A program made the position numbers and the translations under genes. A stretch of 37,281 nucleotides of DNA from CAZEER01 sp964511215 (GTDB taxonomy: Bacteria; Fidelibacterota; Marinisomatia; Marinisomatales; UBA1611). Shown piece by piece: positions 17,001 to 24,806 of this stretch; position 1 is the first letter of the stretch; every line of letters begins with the position of its first letter. The notes under the pieces are model-generated. The model was given only the letters and a program-made list of their open reading frames with translations, had not been told where the DNA came from and searched no databases. The stretch is from positions 1 to 37,281 of the forward strand of contig CAZEER010000015.1 of NCBI GenBank assembly GCA_964511215.1, given 5' to 3'.

Positions 17001-18139
17001 AATGGAAAAATAACCAAAAACATGGTAAGGGGATGTATATTTATAATAATGGAGATCAATATAATGGTTCTTGGGAACAAGATATAAAATTAGGACAAGG
17101 TATACAAAAGTATGTAAATGGTGATTCTTATAAAGGAGATTGGAATAACGGAATAAAAGAAGGCTATGGAATTTTCACTGATATTAAGGGTAACTCTTAT
17201 GAAGGAAATTGGAAAAATGACCTTAGGACTGGAAAAGGAGTATATAAGTATGCGAATAAAGATGTGTATGAAGGAGAATGGAAAAACAACTTAAAAGTAG
17301 GAATGGGGAAAATTATCTATGCCAATGGTGATACATATGAAGGAGAATGGAAAGGTGATAAAAAGAATGGAAATGGAAAAGCAACATTCGTTTTAAATGG
17401 TATAGTTTACACTGGCGAATTTAAGAATGATGTATTCCATGGTTATGGTAGTTATACTTCATCGATTGGCAATTCTTACGAAGGAGAGTGGAAGTTCGGC
17501 AAGAAAAATGGTAAAGGTATTTTTAAATCATCTATTGGTGATCAATATAATGGTCAATGGGAAAAAGATATGAGACATGGTAATGGAAAGTATAATTATG
17601 CTGATGGTGATCAATATAATGGAGAATGGCAAGACGATAAAATTATAGGAAAGGGTATATATATATTTAACAATGGTAGTGTTTGTGAGGGCTTATTTTT
17701 AGATGGGGAATTAGATGGTCAAGGCAAATTCAAATTTGCAAATGGGGATAATTACATTGGTGAATTCAAAAAAGGTAAACGTGATGGTTATGGTCAGTGT
17801 GTGTTTGCTGATGGTAGTATCTATAATGGAGAATGGAAACTTGATAAAATAAGTGGCCAAGGGGAATTTATTTTTAAAAATGGTAATGAATATGAAGGGA
17901 TGTTTTTAGATGGAGTAATGGAAGGACAAGGAAGTTACACTTTCAAAAATGGTAATATGTATATTGGTGAATTCAAAAAAGGCAAACGTGATGGGTTAGG
18001 AGTTTTTACTTATTCAAATGGTAATAAATATATTGGTGAATTCAAAAATGGTAATATGGATGGTCAAGGAACCTTCACTTATCCCAATGGAGATAAAAGA
18101 GTTGGTGTTTGGGAGAAAGGTAAACCAATAGAAAAATAG
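14021..18139 (+). CDS. Giant exported MORN-repeat protein
   Basis: 1372 residues. A signal peptide (hydrophobic about 4-17, then PQQRGKNND) precedes repeats that begin near residue 31 and run to the C-terminus. I count 57 full MORN units plus a terminal partial one. Nearly all are 23 residues of the form Y-x-G-x-W/F-x-x-x-x-x-x-G-x-G-x(5)-N-G-x-x. One unit near residues 872-890 carries an irregular insertion ('GDKMNKVINGDF'). No other domain is visible. MORN repeats form an extended beta-hairpin solenoid that in other proteins binds lipids or proteins. This length and an export signal are unusual, since most MORN proteins have far fewer repeats. The expected product is a periplasmic or surface rod of stacked hairpins. 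It is followed after 7 nt by a lipoprotein gene, suggesting joint expression. The function is unknown. Confidence 0.93.
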   Translation: MKAFCIFTLILLSNLIPQQRGKNNDVIQYGFNYTGGFKDGERHGVGKFIYPNGDTYDGEWVNDNREGEGVFTFNDDSHTYVGGFLNNLFHGWGTLHIIGGEKYEGEWKNGKKEGEGTYYYTFGISYTGEWKDDKKHGKGTYLYKFGKKYEGEWKDDKKHGKGISIDGAGNKYEGNYKNGKMEGIGTYTFKSGNVYSGYFLNDKKHGKGSFTYINGDIYTGEFFNGNMEGKGQFKFSNGNKYEGEWKNGKSHGRGTYKFRNGNIYIGEFVNGRENGQGAFTYPDGEKYVGEHKDGKRTGKGIFTFKNGNIYEGEFWDGVKNGIGTFKYPNGNTYEGNWENDLRHGKGIFKYNSGAIYNGEWKNGKIDGYGKYKYSNGDIYEGEFLIGKMNGRGSYVFVNGTEYHGEWKNDVMEGEGIYTSANGNNYEGIFSDGKLNGHGSFRSYLGETYVGEWVNGKMNGEGLYIFANGSRYNGQWVNDRRTGYGIYNYANGNNYEGIFKNGQRNGKGTFHQSNGDIYKGDWLNGKIEGQGSYFFSNGDVYVGEWIKDKFDGKGVLTYSDGKKYKGDFKSGRIEGNGVLLKPDGRKYEGNWINGKMNGEGTFTDLKGNKYEGEWKNDKYNGSGVFLYANGDIYKGIWLNSKRNGKGIYSSINGDKYDGMWENGFKKGYGTFIASNTDKYIGNWLKDFRDGNGIQKFFNGSEYEGEWKNDQIHGFGKMKYNIGDVYEGEWVEGLRNGIGKNIYSDGDVYEGNWVNDQRSGRGICFYASGDIYDGDWLRDIIQGVGIMKYSNGDIYNGEWVQNKKRGKGSITTNKGNYTGDWKNNQRHGEGTISYSDGSKYVGHWSQNKMSGTGTFTDNNGHRYVGNWANGQREGKGTYTYVGDKMNKVINGDFLYYSGSRYVGEWKENRFHGKGSFKYLDGGSYEGTWNMDKRNGKGIYNSPSGEHYEGEWKNDKKYGYGEMDFTNGDRYVGEWKDEQINGKGKRIYTNGDRYDGEWKNNQKHGKGMYIYNNGDQYNGSWEQDIKLGQGIQKYVNGDSYKGDWNNGIKEGYGIFTDIKGNSYEGNWKNDLRTGKGVYKYANKDVYEGEWKNNLKVGMGKIIYANGDTYEGEWKGDKKNGNGKATFVLNGIVYTGEFKNDVFHGYGSYTSSIGNSYEGEWKFGKKNGKGIFKSSIGDQYNGQWEKDMRHGNGKYNYADGDQYNGEWQDDKIIGKGIYIFNNGSVCEGLFLDGELDGQGKFKFANGDNYIGEFKKGKRDGYGQCVFADGSIYNGEWKLDKISGQGEFIFKNGNEYEGMFLDGVMEGQGSYTFKNGNMYIGEFKKGKRDGLGVFTYSNGNKYIGEFKNGNMDGQGTFTYPNGDKRVGVWEKGKPIEK
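14111..18136 (+). repeat. 69-bp tandem coding repeats (MORN array)
   Basis: About 58 copies of a 69-bp unit fill the gene. Most copies are well diverged at DNA level. Two groups look recent: adjacent units near 14402 and 14471 share almost identical sequence over more than 30 bp, and a three-unit block is repeated with a 207-bp shift (compare 17761 with 17968). This points to growth by local duplication. Confidence 0.9.
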
Positions 18140-18146
18140 AAAATAT

Positions 18147-19007
18147 ATGTACCACTTGCTTTATTGCTCCAGGATCTTTATTCCTTTTCTTTTTATAAGT
18201 TGTTCTTTTTTTAATAAACCAACCTTTGATATTCATCCGAACTCATTTACTGGAGAAAAAATATATTTTTCCAAACTTGATGAAATTTATAGGCGAAATA
18301 AATCTTTTAATAAACAATGGAGTAAGCTGTATTCAAAACGTTTTAGACCTTATCGTCGCTTTCTTGGAAAACAATTTGAAGTTGTAGGCTCATATAATTA
18401 TATGAATAACCATTATCTAGTTATAAAAGATATTAAAGGTCATAATTATAAGATGGATTGGATAGCTAAAAACGATAAAAATTATTTGTTACCGAGTTAT
18501 ATAGTTTCCAATGATCTATTTAATAAGGCAAAATCATTGATAGGAAAAATTGTATGGCTAAATGACGTTTCAGACCCACTAGGTTTTTCTCCAATTTCGG
18601 ACTATAAGTTTAAACGTTATGCTCCAGTTAATGTTGTAGATGTAGTTTTCTACCAAAATAGTGATACTGATTATCCTATTTGGCTAAAAGTGCAAACAAA
18701 AACGGGACAAGATGCTCTTGTAAGATTTAATGATAAAGAAGGTAAACCGGGTTATAAAGATCATTATTTTCTAGATAACCCTCTGCCTGCAGAATGGGGT
18801 GAAAATATAATTAAGATGGTAAAAAGTAATAAAATTGAGATTGGTATGACTGAGCGCCAAATAAAAGTTTCTATTGGCAATCCTGATGAGATTCATAGTA
18901 CATCAAGTATCCATGGAATAAGTGATCAATGGATATATAAAAATAAAATTGGTGAAAAAATCTATTTTCAATTTGAATATGGGAAATTGTTATATATTAA
19001 CGAATGA
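18147..19007 (+). CDS. Lipoprotein with BamE/OmlA-like C-terminal domain
   Basis: 286 residues. The N-terminus has a hydrophobic stretch ending 'LFIS-C19', a slightly atypical lipobox that would give a lipid-anchored periplasmic protein. The middle (about 60-215) is beta-rich and not recognised, with two similar halves containing 'LGKQFEVVGSY' and 'IGKIVWLNDV'. Residues about 228-286 fit the SmpA/OmlA/BamE-like fold: 'EIGMTERQIKVSIGNPDEI', then 'DQWIYKN' and 'YFQFEYGKLLYI'. Such domains bind partners at the outer membrane. It starts 7 nt after the MORN gene, so it may anchor or guide that protein; this is inference. Confidence 0.75.
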   Translation: MYHLLYCSRIFIPFLFISCSFFNKPTFDIHPNSFTGEKIYFSKLDEIYRRNKSFNKQWSKLYSKRFRPYRRFLGKQFEVVGSYNYMNNHYLVIKDIKGHNYKMDWIAKNDKNYLLPSYIVSNDLFNKAKSLIGKIVWLNDVSDPLGFSPISDYKFKRYAPVNVVDVVFYQNSDTDYPIWLKVQTKTGQDALVRFNDKEGKPGYKDHYFLDNPLPAEWGENIIKMVKSNKIEIGMTERQIKVSIGNPDEIHSTSSIHGISDQWIYKNKIGEKIYFQFEYGKLLYINE

Positions 19008-19013
19008 GTTTTT

Positions 19014-19028
19014 TTGTTATAATAACAA
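19014..19028 (+). promoter_or_regulatory. Palindrome with an extended -10 box before the LpoA-like gene
   Basis: TTGTTATAATAACAA is a perfect palindrome about an A. It contains TGTTATAAT, an extended -10 element with a perfect TATAAT (19018-19023). A transcript would begin about 35 nt before the ATG at 19066. No good -35 box is seen. The symmetry overlapping the -10 could be a repressor site or chance. Confidence 0.45.
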
Positions 19029-19065
19029 GACGTGTTGGGATAGTACCTTTAATTAAAACTATTTT

Positions 19066-20919
19066 ATGAATATTTTTCCCTTTATGATATTTGTATTTTT
19101 ATTATTTCCATCTATTATTCTGGCAAAAATACCCGATACTCTAAATTATTTTGAGAGATTTAATATTGCTGTGAAATATTATAATGATGGGAGGTATAAA
19201 ATTGCAGAAAAAGAGTTTAATTTTATTTATAGTAGAGTAAGAGATTATAGAGACCCTGCTGCCCAGTTATTAATAGCAAAAGCACAAAACATGCAGGGAT
19301 TGTGGGATAAAGCAAAATATACATGTAAATCTATCCTTAAACACTTTCCTGATTCTCCGTATGAGGCTGATATACGTATTTTATTAGGTGACATTGCATT
19401 TACACAAGGTAAGACTACACTTGGGTTTCAAAATTATTTAATGGCAAGACCATTAGTGGATGACTTGTTATATATAAATGATATTGATAATAGAATATAT
19501 AATTGTATTGCTATTGGATTGGAAGAACAAAAATTACAAGAATTATTATTTAGAGAAAAAAATGTTTTCAATCGAGCGATTATACATTTGGCACAATCTT
19601 ACCAACAATGGATATATGGTAATGTCTATGATATAGAAACACATATAAATAAAATTGATACATTTTACCTGCCGGGACGATTTGCAAATATTTATGGTAA
19701 AATGAAAACCATTCGGAAAGAAAATATGCGTAATCCAGTTACAATAGCTGTAATTGTGCCATTAACAGGGGTCAAAAAAGATATAGGACTTTCTTATATA
19801 CTAGGATTATCTGAATATCTGAATTCTACTACACATCTTGGATTAATCCGCTATCTTATTTATGATACAGTAGGTTTAGGAGTTAATTCATTAAAAATTA
19901 TTACCGATATCAATAGAAATAAAAATATTACCGCAGTTCTAGGTCCATTAACTGATGAAGAGGTTTTCATTCTTGCTGGATTTAATTCACAATTACCTAT
20001 TTTAATTCCTAAACCAGCCCCACCAGGGCTATCTGAATTAGCCGATAATCTGTTTTTTTTATCACCATCTTTGCAAACTATTGCAGAGCGTACTGCTCAA
20101 ATGATGATTAAAGAATTAGGTTTAAAAAATATTGCAGTTCTTTCTCCTGGTAATGATGATTATAAGTTGGCAACAGAATACTTTTTAAATGAATGCTATC
20201 AACTGGGTATAGATCCTGTGGCTGTAGAGTGGTATATCGAAAAACCTGTGAATTTATCGAGACAATTAAAAAATATTAGACGTAGAGCATGGGAGTTAAT
20301 GCCTGAACAAGAATTATCCAAGAAGGCTATTAATTTACAGATTGATAGTTTAGATGCACTTTTTGATGTAGATGTTGTAGATTTTTTTAAATTTCCTGAA
20401 GAAGAAGAGAAAATTGATAAAAAAGATTCAGCTAAAATAATTCTAGAGACAATTCAGGCTTTGTATATTCCAATTCGCCCAGATGAATTAACATATATTG
20501 GCACACAATTACCATTCTATAACCTAAAGATGCTAGTTTTTGGTAATGAAAATTGGTTGGATATGAAATTATTAAATCAAAAAGTAATAGGACCTCATGT
20601 ACAAGGGATGAAAATTATTTCAGATGTAGGTTCTGCATTGTCTATCAATAACGATGACACTTTTTTAAATTTGCATAGTTTGGCTATAGAGCATTCACTT
20701 TTTTTGCAATCAATTGTAGAGAAAGGATTTTATACAAGTAAACAGTTCAAAGAACGACTAAGGAATAGCACTGTATTTTATGGTGAAAAAGTATCCATTC
20801 AATTTATTGGCAATAAGAATAATGAAAATGGTTATGTCCAAGTATTGGAATATTCCAAGAATAGTTTGAATACATTGGGAATTTATGATGGTGAAACCTT
20901 CAGCAATACATCAGAATAA
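19066..20919 (+). CDS. Exported TPR plus LpoA-like periplasmic binding protein
   Basis: 617 residues. A signal peptide (about 1-20, ending 'SIILAK') is followed by TPR-type helices (about 28-210) such as 'YYNDGRYKIAEKEF' and 'MQGLWDKAKYTCKSILKHFPDSPYEADIRILLGDIAFTQGK' hairpins (shown here as a pattern of paired helices). From about 223 the type I periplasmic-binding fold begins ('TIAVIVPLTGVKKDIG'), with 'ITAVLGPLTDEE' and 'LGLKNIAVLSPGND'. TPR followed by this fold is the layout of LpoA, the outer-membrane activator of penicillin-binding protein 1A, and of amino-acid ABC transporter receptors. No lipobox is visible here. The neighbours pgeF and uppP favour a cell-wall role. pgeF overlaps its end by 35 nt. 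Confidence 0.8.
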   Translation: MNIFPFMIFVFLLFPSIILAKIPDTLNYFERFNIAVKYYNDGRYKIAEKEFNFIYSRVRDYRDPAAQLLIAKAQNMQGLWDKAKYTCKSILKHFPDSPYEADIRILLGDIAFTQGKTTLGFQNYLMARPLVDDLLYINDIDNRIYNCIAIGLEEQKLQELLFREKNVFNRAIIHLAQSYQQWIYGNVYDIETHINKIDTFYLPGRFANIYGKMKTIRKENMRNPVTIAVIVPLTGVKKDIGLSYILGLSEYLNSTTHLGLIRYLIYDTVGLGVNSLKIITDINRNKNITAVLGPLTDEEVFILAGFNSQLPILIPKPAPPGLSELADNLFFLSPSLQTIAERTAQMMIKELGLKNIAVLSPGNDDYKLATEYFLNECYQLGIDPVAVEWYIEKPVNLSRQLKNIRRRAWELMPEQELSKKAINLQIDSLDALFDVDVVDFFKFPEEEEKIDKKDSAKIILETIQALYIPIRPDELTYIGTQLPFYNLKMLVFGNENWLDMKLLNQKVIGPHVQGMKIISDVGSALSINNDDTFLNLHSLAIEHSLFLQSIVEKGFYTSKQFKERLRNSTVFYGEKVSIQFIGNKNNENGYVQVLEYSKNSLNTLGIYDGETFSNTSE

Positions 20920-21607
20920 TAATTTTTTAAATATATCATCATTTTTTTTTAATTCATCTATTCAAGCCAATTTTTCTTTAAAACAATTTCCAACTAATGG
21001 AGAGTTAGGTAGAGAGTCATTTGCAAAAGCAACTGCATTTAATCCTTTGTATTTGATAATCCCTATTCAAACACATTCAACGAAAGTTGTATTTTGTGAT
21101 ATCCCCGGGAAAGTGGAAAATTGTGATGGAGTATTTACAAACAATCCTGAAAATGTATGTTCAATTCAGGTTGCAGATTGTATGCCAATATTTTTTGCTC
21201 ACCGCTTTAAACCTGTATATGGTTTGATCCATGCGGGATGGCGTGGATTAAAAAATGGTATTCTAGCTAGATCTGGAGAATTGCTCAAACGTAGAAAATA
21301 TAATTTATTTGATTTTGATGTGGTTATTGGTCCATCTATTCAAGACTGCTGTTTTGAAGTTAATAATGATGTCGCGAGGTATTTTAATCTTGAATTTATT
21401 ACAATGAAAGAACCTCATAAATTTCACATTAATATTCAGAAAACAGCACAAAATGAACTAATCCAATTAGGTTTTGTTAAAGAAAAAATTCTAATGATGA
21501 ATGACTGTACTTTTTGCAATGATGAGCATTATCATTCATATAGACGAAATGGGTCTGGAGCAGGACGAATGATTGGATTAATTGGGATAAATGGTCAATT
21601 AGCTTAA
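20885..21607 (+). CDS. pgeF: Laccase-domain peptidoglycan editing factor PgeF
   Basis: 240 residues. The zinc-binding trio is present: H64 (QTHS), C99 (VADCMPIF) and H116 (IHAGWRG). The family motifs 'GPSIQDCCFEV' and 'CTFC....YHSYRRNGSGAGRM' are also clear. Members of this YfiH family remove wrongly incorporated residues from UDP-MurNAc peptidoglycan precursors in the cytoplasm and have also been described as purine nucleoside phosphorylases. The start could be 20885 or the next ATG at 20888. The 35-nt overlap with the LpoA-like gene and the position before uppP suggest a peptidoglycan group. Confidence 0.92.
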   Translation: MMVKPSAIHQNNNFLNISSFFFNSSIQANFSLKQFPTNGELGRESFAKATAFNPLYLIIPIQTHSTKVVFCDIPGKVENCDGVFTNNPENVCSIQVADCMPIFFAHRFKPVYGLIHAGWRGLKNGILARSGELLKRRKYNLFDFDVVIGPSIQDCCFEVNNDVARYFNLEFITMKEPHKFHINIQKTAQNELIQLGFVKEKILMMNDCTFCNDEHYHSYRRNGSGAGRMIGLIGINGQLA

Positions 21608-21630
21608 ATGATATATATAATTTAAAGATT

Positions 21631-22389
21631 ATGACAATTTTTGATGCTTTGATTTTGGGTATAATCCAGGGGATAACTGAATTTTTACCAATTAGTAGTT
21701 CAGGGCATTTGGTTTTAGCCCAAAGTATATTAGGAATTAATCAGCAAGGCAATGAGTTCGAAATTTTAGTCCATATAGGTACTCTTGCTAGTATTTTAAT
21801 TGTGTTTTTAAAAGATATCAAATCTATATTTTTTTCCATAAAATCAAAAAATGCACAGATATTTATATATTTTATCATTATAGGTACGATACCCGCCGTT
21901 ATTTTAGGTTTAGGATTGAAAGATTTTTTATTACCATTATTTGAAAATATCTTAGCAGTCGGAATTGCCCTTACTTCAACGGGTATTATTCTTTGTGGAT
22001 CTTATTTTATTAAAAAGCAAGGTAAAGAACTCTCATATTTAAAATCAATAATCATTGGTTTTGCGCAAGCAGTTGCTATTATTCCAGGTATTTCGAGAAG
22101 TGGTATGACAATTACTTGTGCGCTTTTTCTTGGTTTGAATTCGAAAGATGCAGCGAAGTTTTCATTCCTATTGGCCATACCTGTAATATTAGGTTCAGGA
22201 TTGTTTACATTTATTGATATTGATGGGGATTTTCAGATAAAAATAGAAATTGCCTTAGCTGGATTAATTAGCTCCTTTATTGTTGGTATGGTCTCATTAA
22301 GATGGCTCATTCATATTCTTGAAAAAGGTAAGCTCTACTCTTTTGGATTATATTGTATTTGTATAGGTATATTAACAATTATATCATAA
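21631..22389 (+). CDS. uppP: Undecaprenyl-diphosphatase UppP (BacA)
   Basis: 252 residues with about eight membrane helices. The two active-site motifs are intact: 'EFLPISSSGHL' (17-27) and 'PGISRSGMT' (152-160, with R156). The enzyme removes a phosphate from undecaprenyl diphosphate in the inner membrane, recycling the lipid carrier for peptidoglycan and surface glycans, and often gives bacitracin resistance. It is slightly shorter than the E. coli protein. A 23-nt gap follows pgeF, and the symporter gene begins 1 nt after its stop. Confidence 0.96.
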   Translation: MTIFDALILGIIQGITEFLPISSSGHLVLAQSILGINQQGNEFEILVHIGTLASILIVFLKDIKSIFFSIKSKNAQIFIYFIIIGTIPAVILGLGLKDFLLPLFENILAVGIALTSTGIILCGSYFIKKQGKELSYLKSIIIGFAQAVAIIPGISRSGMTITCALFLGLNSKDAAKFSFLLAIPVILGSGLFTFIDIDGDFQIKIEIALAGLISSFIVGMVSLRWLIHILEKGKLYSFGLYCICIGILTIIS

Positions 22390-22390
22390 T

Positions 22391-23842
22391 ATGGATTTAA
22401 TTGGTATTATTTTCGTTCTTTATTTGATTCTTCTAATCGCTATTGGAATATGGACTTTCAAATTTAATAAGACACAAGAAGATTATTTTTTAGCAGGTCG
22501 AAAATTAGGTCCATGGGTTGTTGCTTTTTCTGAACGAGCTTCAGGCGAGTCTGCTTGGTTGTTATTAGCTTTACCTGGTGCTGCTATTACTATTGGTCTT
22601 AGTGAATCTTGGGCAGTTATTGGGATTATCTGTGGTATTATAGGTTCCTGGTATTTAATTGCAGAGAAACTTAGAGAACAAACCGAAAAATATAATGCAT
22701 TAACCATACCTGAATATCTTCATCGCCGTTATAATGATAGTTCTAATATTATTAGACTTTTTTCAGCACTTATAATTGCATTCTTTTTTCTTTTTTACGT
22801 TTCCGCACAATTTCATGCATCCGGGAAAGTACTTAATTCTTTGTTTAATCTTAATCCTTTAATAGGCATATCAGTAGGAGCTTTAGTTATAATAGTATAT
22901 ACTATAATGGGCGGGTTTTTGGCTGTTGCTTGGACAGATTTAATACAAGGTATTCTTATGATTGGCACTCTTATTATTTTACCTATCGTAGGATTTATTG
23001 AAATGGCAAATGCTGATATATCAATCAAAGAAGAGTTAGAAAATGCCCATACAATTTATAATAATAATAATGCATCCATATTCATGGGAAAAAAAGGTTT
23101 TGATGCCATAATAGTTATATTGGGTGGTCTAAGTTGGGGATTAGGTTATCTAGGCCAGCCACATCTTGTTATCAGATATATGGCAATTCGTAGTTCCAAA
23201 GATGTGAAAGTAGCAAGAAAAATTGCAATATTATGGGCAATTCCAGGAATAACAGGAGCATTCTTTGTAGGTATTGTAGCTTTAATGTATTTTGGAAAAT
23301 TTCAATTTCAATCCATTGATCCTGAACAAGCAATGCCAATGTTAGCTAGTCATTTGTTACATCCCATAATTGCAGGATTATTTATATCAGGAGCTGTGGC
23401 AGCAATGATGTCAACAGCAGATTCACAACTCTTAGTTTCGACGTCTGCTATTACAGAAGATTTAATTCATCAATATTTAAATATTAATATATCAAATATT
23501 AATTTAGTCAGACTTAGTCGAACTGTGATTATTATCCTTGGTTTGATCGCTTATGGAATTGCATTGTATTCTGAAATAAATGGTAACAATATTTTTTCAG
23601 TTGTTAGTTATGCATGGAGTGGTTTGGGATCAGCATTTGGCCCATCTTTAGTTATGACACTTTGGTGGGAAAAAACAACACGAAAAGGTGTCATAGCTGG
23701 TATATTAACAGGTTTTTTTACTACTATCATATGGGCCAATATTCCTGAGTTAAAAGGTATAGTTTCGGAGAGGTTGACAAGTTTTCTTTTTGCATTCATC
23801 GCATTATATGTGGTAAGTACCCTTACACAAAATGAAGATTAA
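22391..23842 (+). CDS. putP: Sodium:solute symporter, PutP (proline) type
   Basis: 483 residues with about 13 membrane helices of the LeuT-fold SSS family. 'DYFLAGRKLGPWVVAFSERASGESAWLLLALPGAA' region (read as short motifs: GRKLGPW, ASGESAWLL, LPGAA) and 'LGYLGQPHLVIRYMAI' place it near PutP, the Na+/proline symporter. 'MSTADSQLL' carries the Ser/Thr pair of the Na2 site. The position of PutP D55 is Gly here with Glu next to it, a change from the E. coli enzyme, so the substrate is less certain. holA begins 11 nt before its stop. Confidence 0.85.
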   Translation: MDLIGIIFVLYLILLIAIGIWTFKFNKTQEDYFLAGRKLGPWVVAFSERASGESAWLLLALPGAAITIGLSESWAVIGIICGIIGSWYLIAEKLREQTEKYNALTIPEYLHRRYNDSSNIIRLFSALIIAFFFLFYVSAQFHASGKVLNSLFNLNPLIGISVGALVIIVYTIMGGFLAVAWTDLIQGILMIGTLIILPIVGFIEMANADISIKEELENAHTIYNNNNASIFMGKKGFDAIIVILGGLSWGLGYLGQPHLVIRYMAIRSSKDVKVARKIAILWAIPGITGAFFVGIVALMYFGKFQFQSIDPEQAMPMLASHLLHPIIAGLFISGAVAAMMSTADSQLLVSTSAITEDLIHQYLNINISNINLVRLSRTVIIILGLIAYGIALYSEINGNNIFSVVSYAWSGLGSAFGPSLVMTLWWEKTTRKGVIAGILTGFFTTIIWANIPELKGIVSERLTSFLFAFIALYVVSTLTQNED

Positions 23843-24806
23843 AGAAGCTCTAAATAGTTTACGAAATGGTGTTCTTTATCCGGTTTATTATTTAAAAGGT
23901 AATGATCATTATCTTCAAAATTTTTTCACAGAAAAAATTGCTGAATCATTTTTTAATACTGATCCAATAAAGAGAAATTATTTGCATCCTGATGATACAA
24001 AAGGGAAGGAAATAATTGATAGGCTTACAACCACTGATCTTTTTATGTCAAAACAAATTTTTATTATTAGAAATCCACAACAAATAAGAGGGAAACCTGT
24101 TCAGAGTTTATTAGAATATTGTATAAAACCAATTGACAATCATATTTTATTATTAATCAATGATGATTGGGCAGTAAAAAATTCATTTTTATCAAAAATT
24201 GAATCAATTATAGAACCAATTGATGTGCAAACGCCATTCTCGAATGACGTAAAAAAATGGGCAAATTATTTTATAAAACAAAGATGTAAAATAGCAGAGC
24301 CTAAATCAGTAGATCTTATTGTAAATATTGCAGGTGATACATTAAATCATTTAGAGAATGAAATTGAAAAAATTTCACTTCTTATTGGCGAAAGAACAAC
24401 TATCAAACAAACAGATATTTTAGAGTTTTCGACTTGGAAGAGAGAAAGAAAATTATGGGAATTCCTTTTAATGCTGGGAGAGAAGGATTATAAAAATTCC
24501 ATTTTATTAGGTAAAACTTTGATCTCAAACCATCAAACGATGGTTTCATTAATATATCCATTAACAGCTTTTTTTCAAGAAATGTTATTTCATAAAATGA
24601 AAAATGGAACTTCTAATACTTATAGAGGTTATATAGCTATACCACCATCTATTAGGAAAAGACTTCATTATTTTAGTGATGGATTTACTAGTAATAAACT
24701 GAGATTGGCTTTAAGAAAATTAAATAAAATTGATTTAAGGATAAAATCACAATATACATCTGATGAAACAGAACTCATTCAATTTATCAATGATGTCATT
24801 GGATAA
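23832..24806 (+). CDS. holA: DNA polymerase III subunit delta
   Basis: 324 residues. It opens with the HolA pattern 'LYPVYYLKGNDHYLQNFF', then '(T)TDLFMSKQIFIIRN' and, in domain III, 'IAGDTLNHLENEIEKISLLIG', the helical segment typical of the delta subunit. The C-terminal helical collar domain is present. Delta opens the sliding clamp within the clamp loader during replication. The ATG lies 11 nt inside the symporter gene. Confidence 0.93.
   Translation: MKIKEALNSLRNGVLYPVYYLKGNDHYLQNFFTEKIAESFFNTDPIKRNYLHPDDTKGKEIIDRLTTTDLFMSKQIFIIRNPQQIRGKPVQSLLEYCIKPIDNHILLLINDDWAVKNSFLSKIESIIEPIDVQTPFSNDVKKWANYFIKQRCKIAEPKSVDLIVNIAGDTLNHLENEIEKISLLIGERTTIKQTDILEFSTWKRERKLWEFLLMLGEKDYKNSILLGKTLISNHQTMVSLIYPLTAFFQEMLFHKMKNGTSNTYRGYIAIPPSIRKRLHYFSDGFTSNKLRLALRKLNKIDLRIKSQYTSDETELIQFINDVIG

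Noticed and set aside
14063..17080. Many long open frames on the minus strand and in other plus frames within the MORN gene
   Set aside because: They arise from the repeated codon pattern of the 69-bp unit, have low-complexity Ile/Phe/Ser-rich products and no start signals; the exported MORN frame explains the region.
14111..18136. Regular DNA periodicity that could suggest a CRISPR array or satellite
   Set aside because: The repeats are in frame, diverged at codon level, have no unique spacers and encode MORN units.
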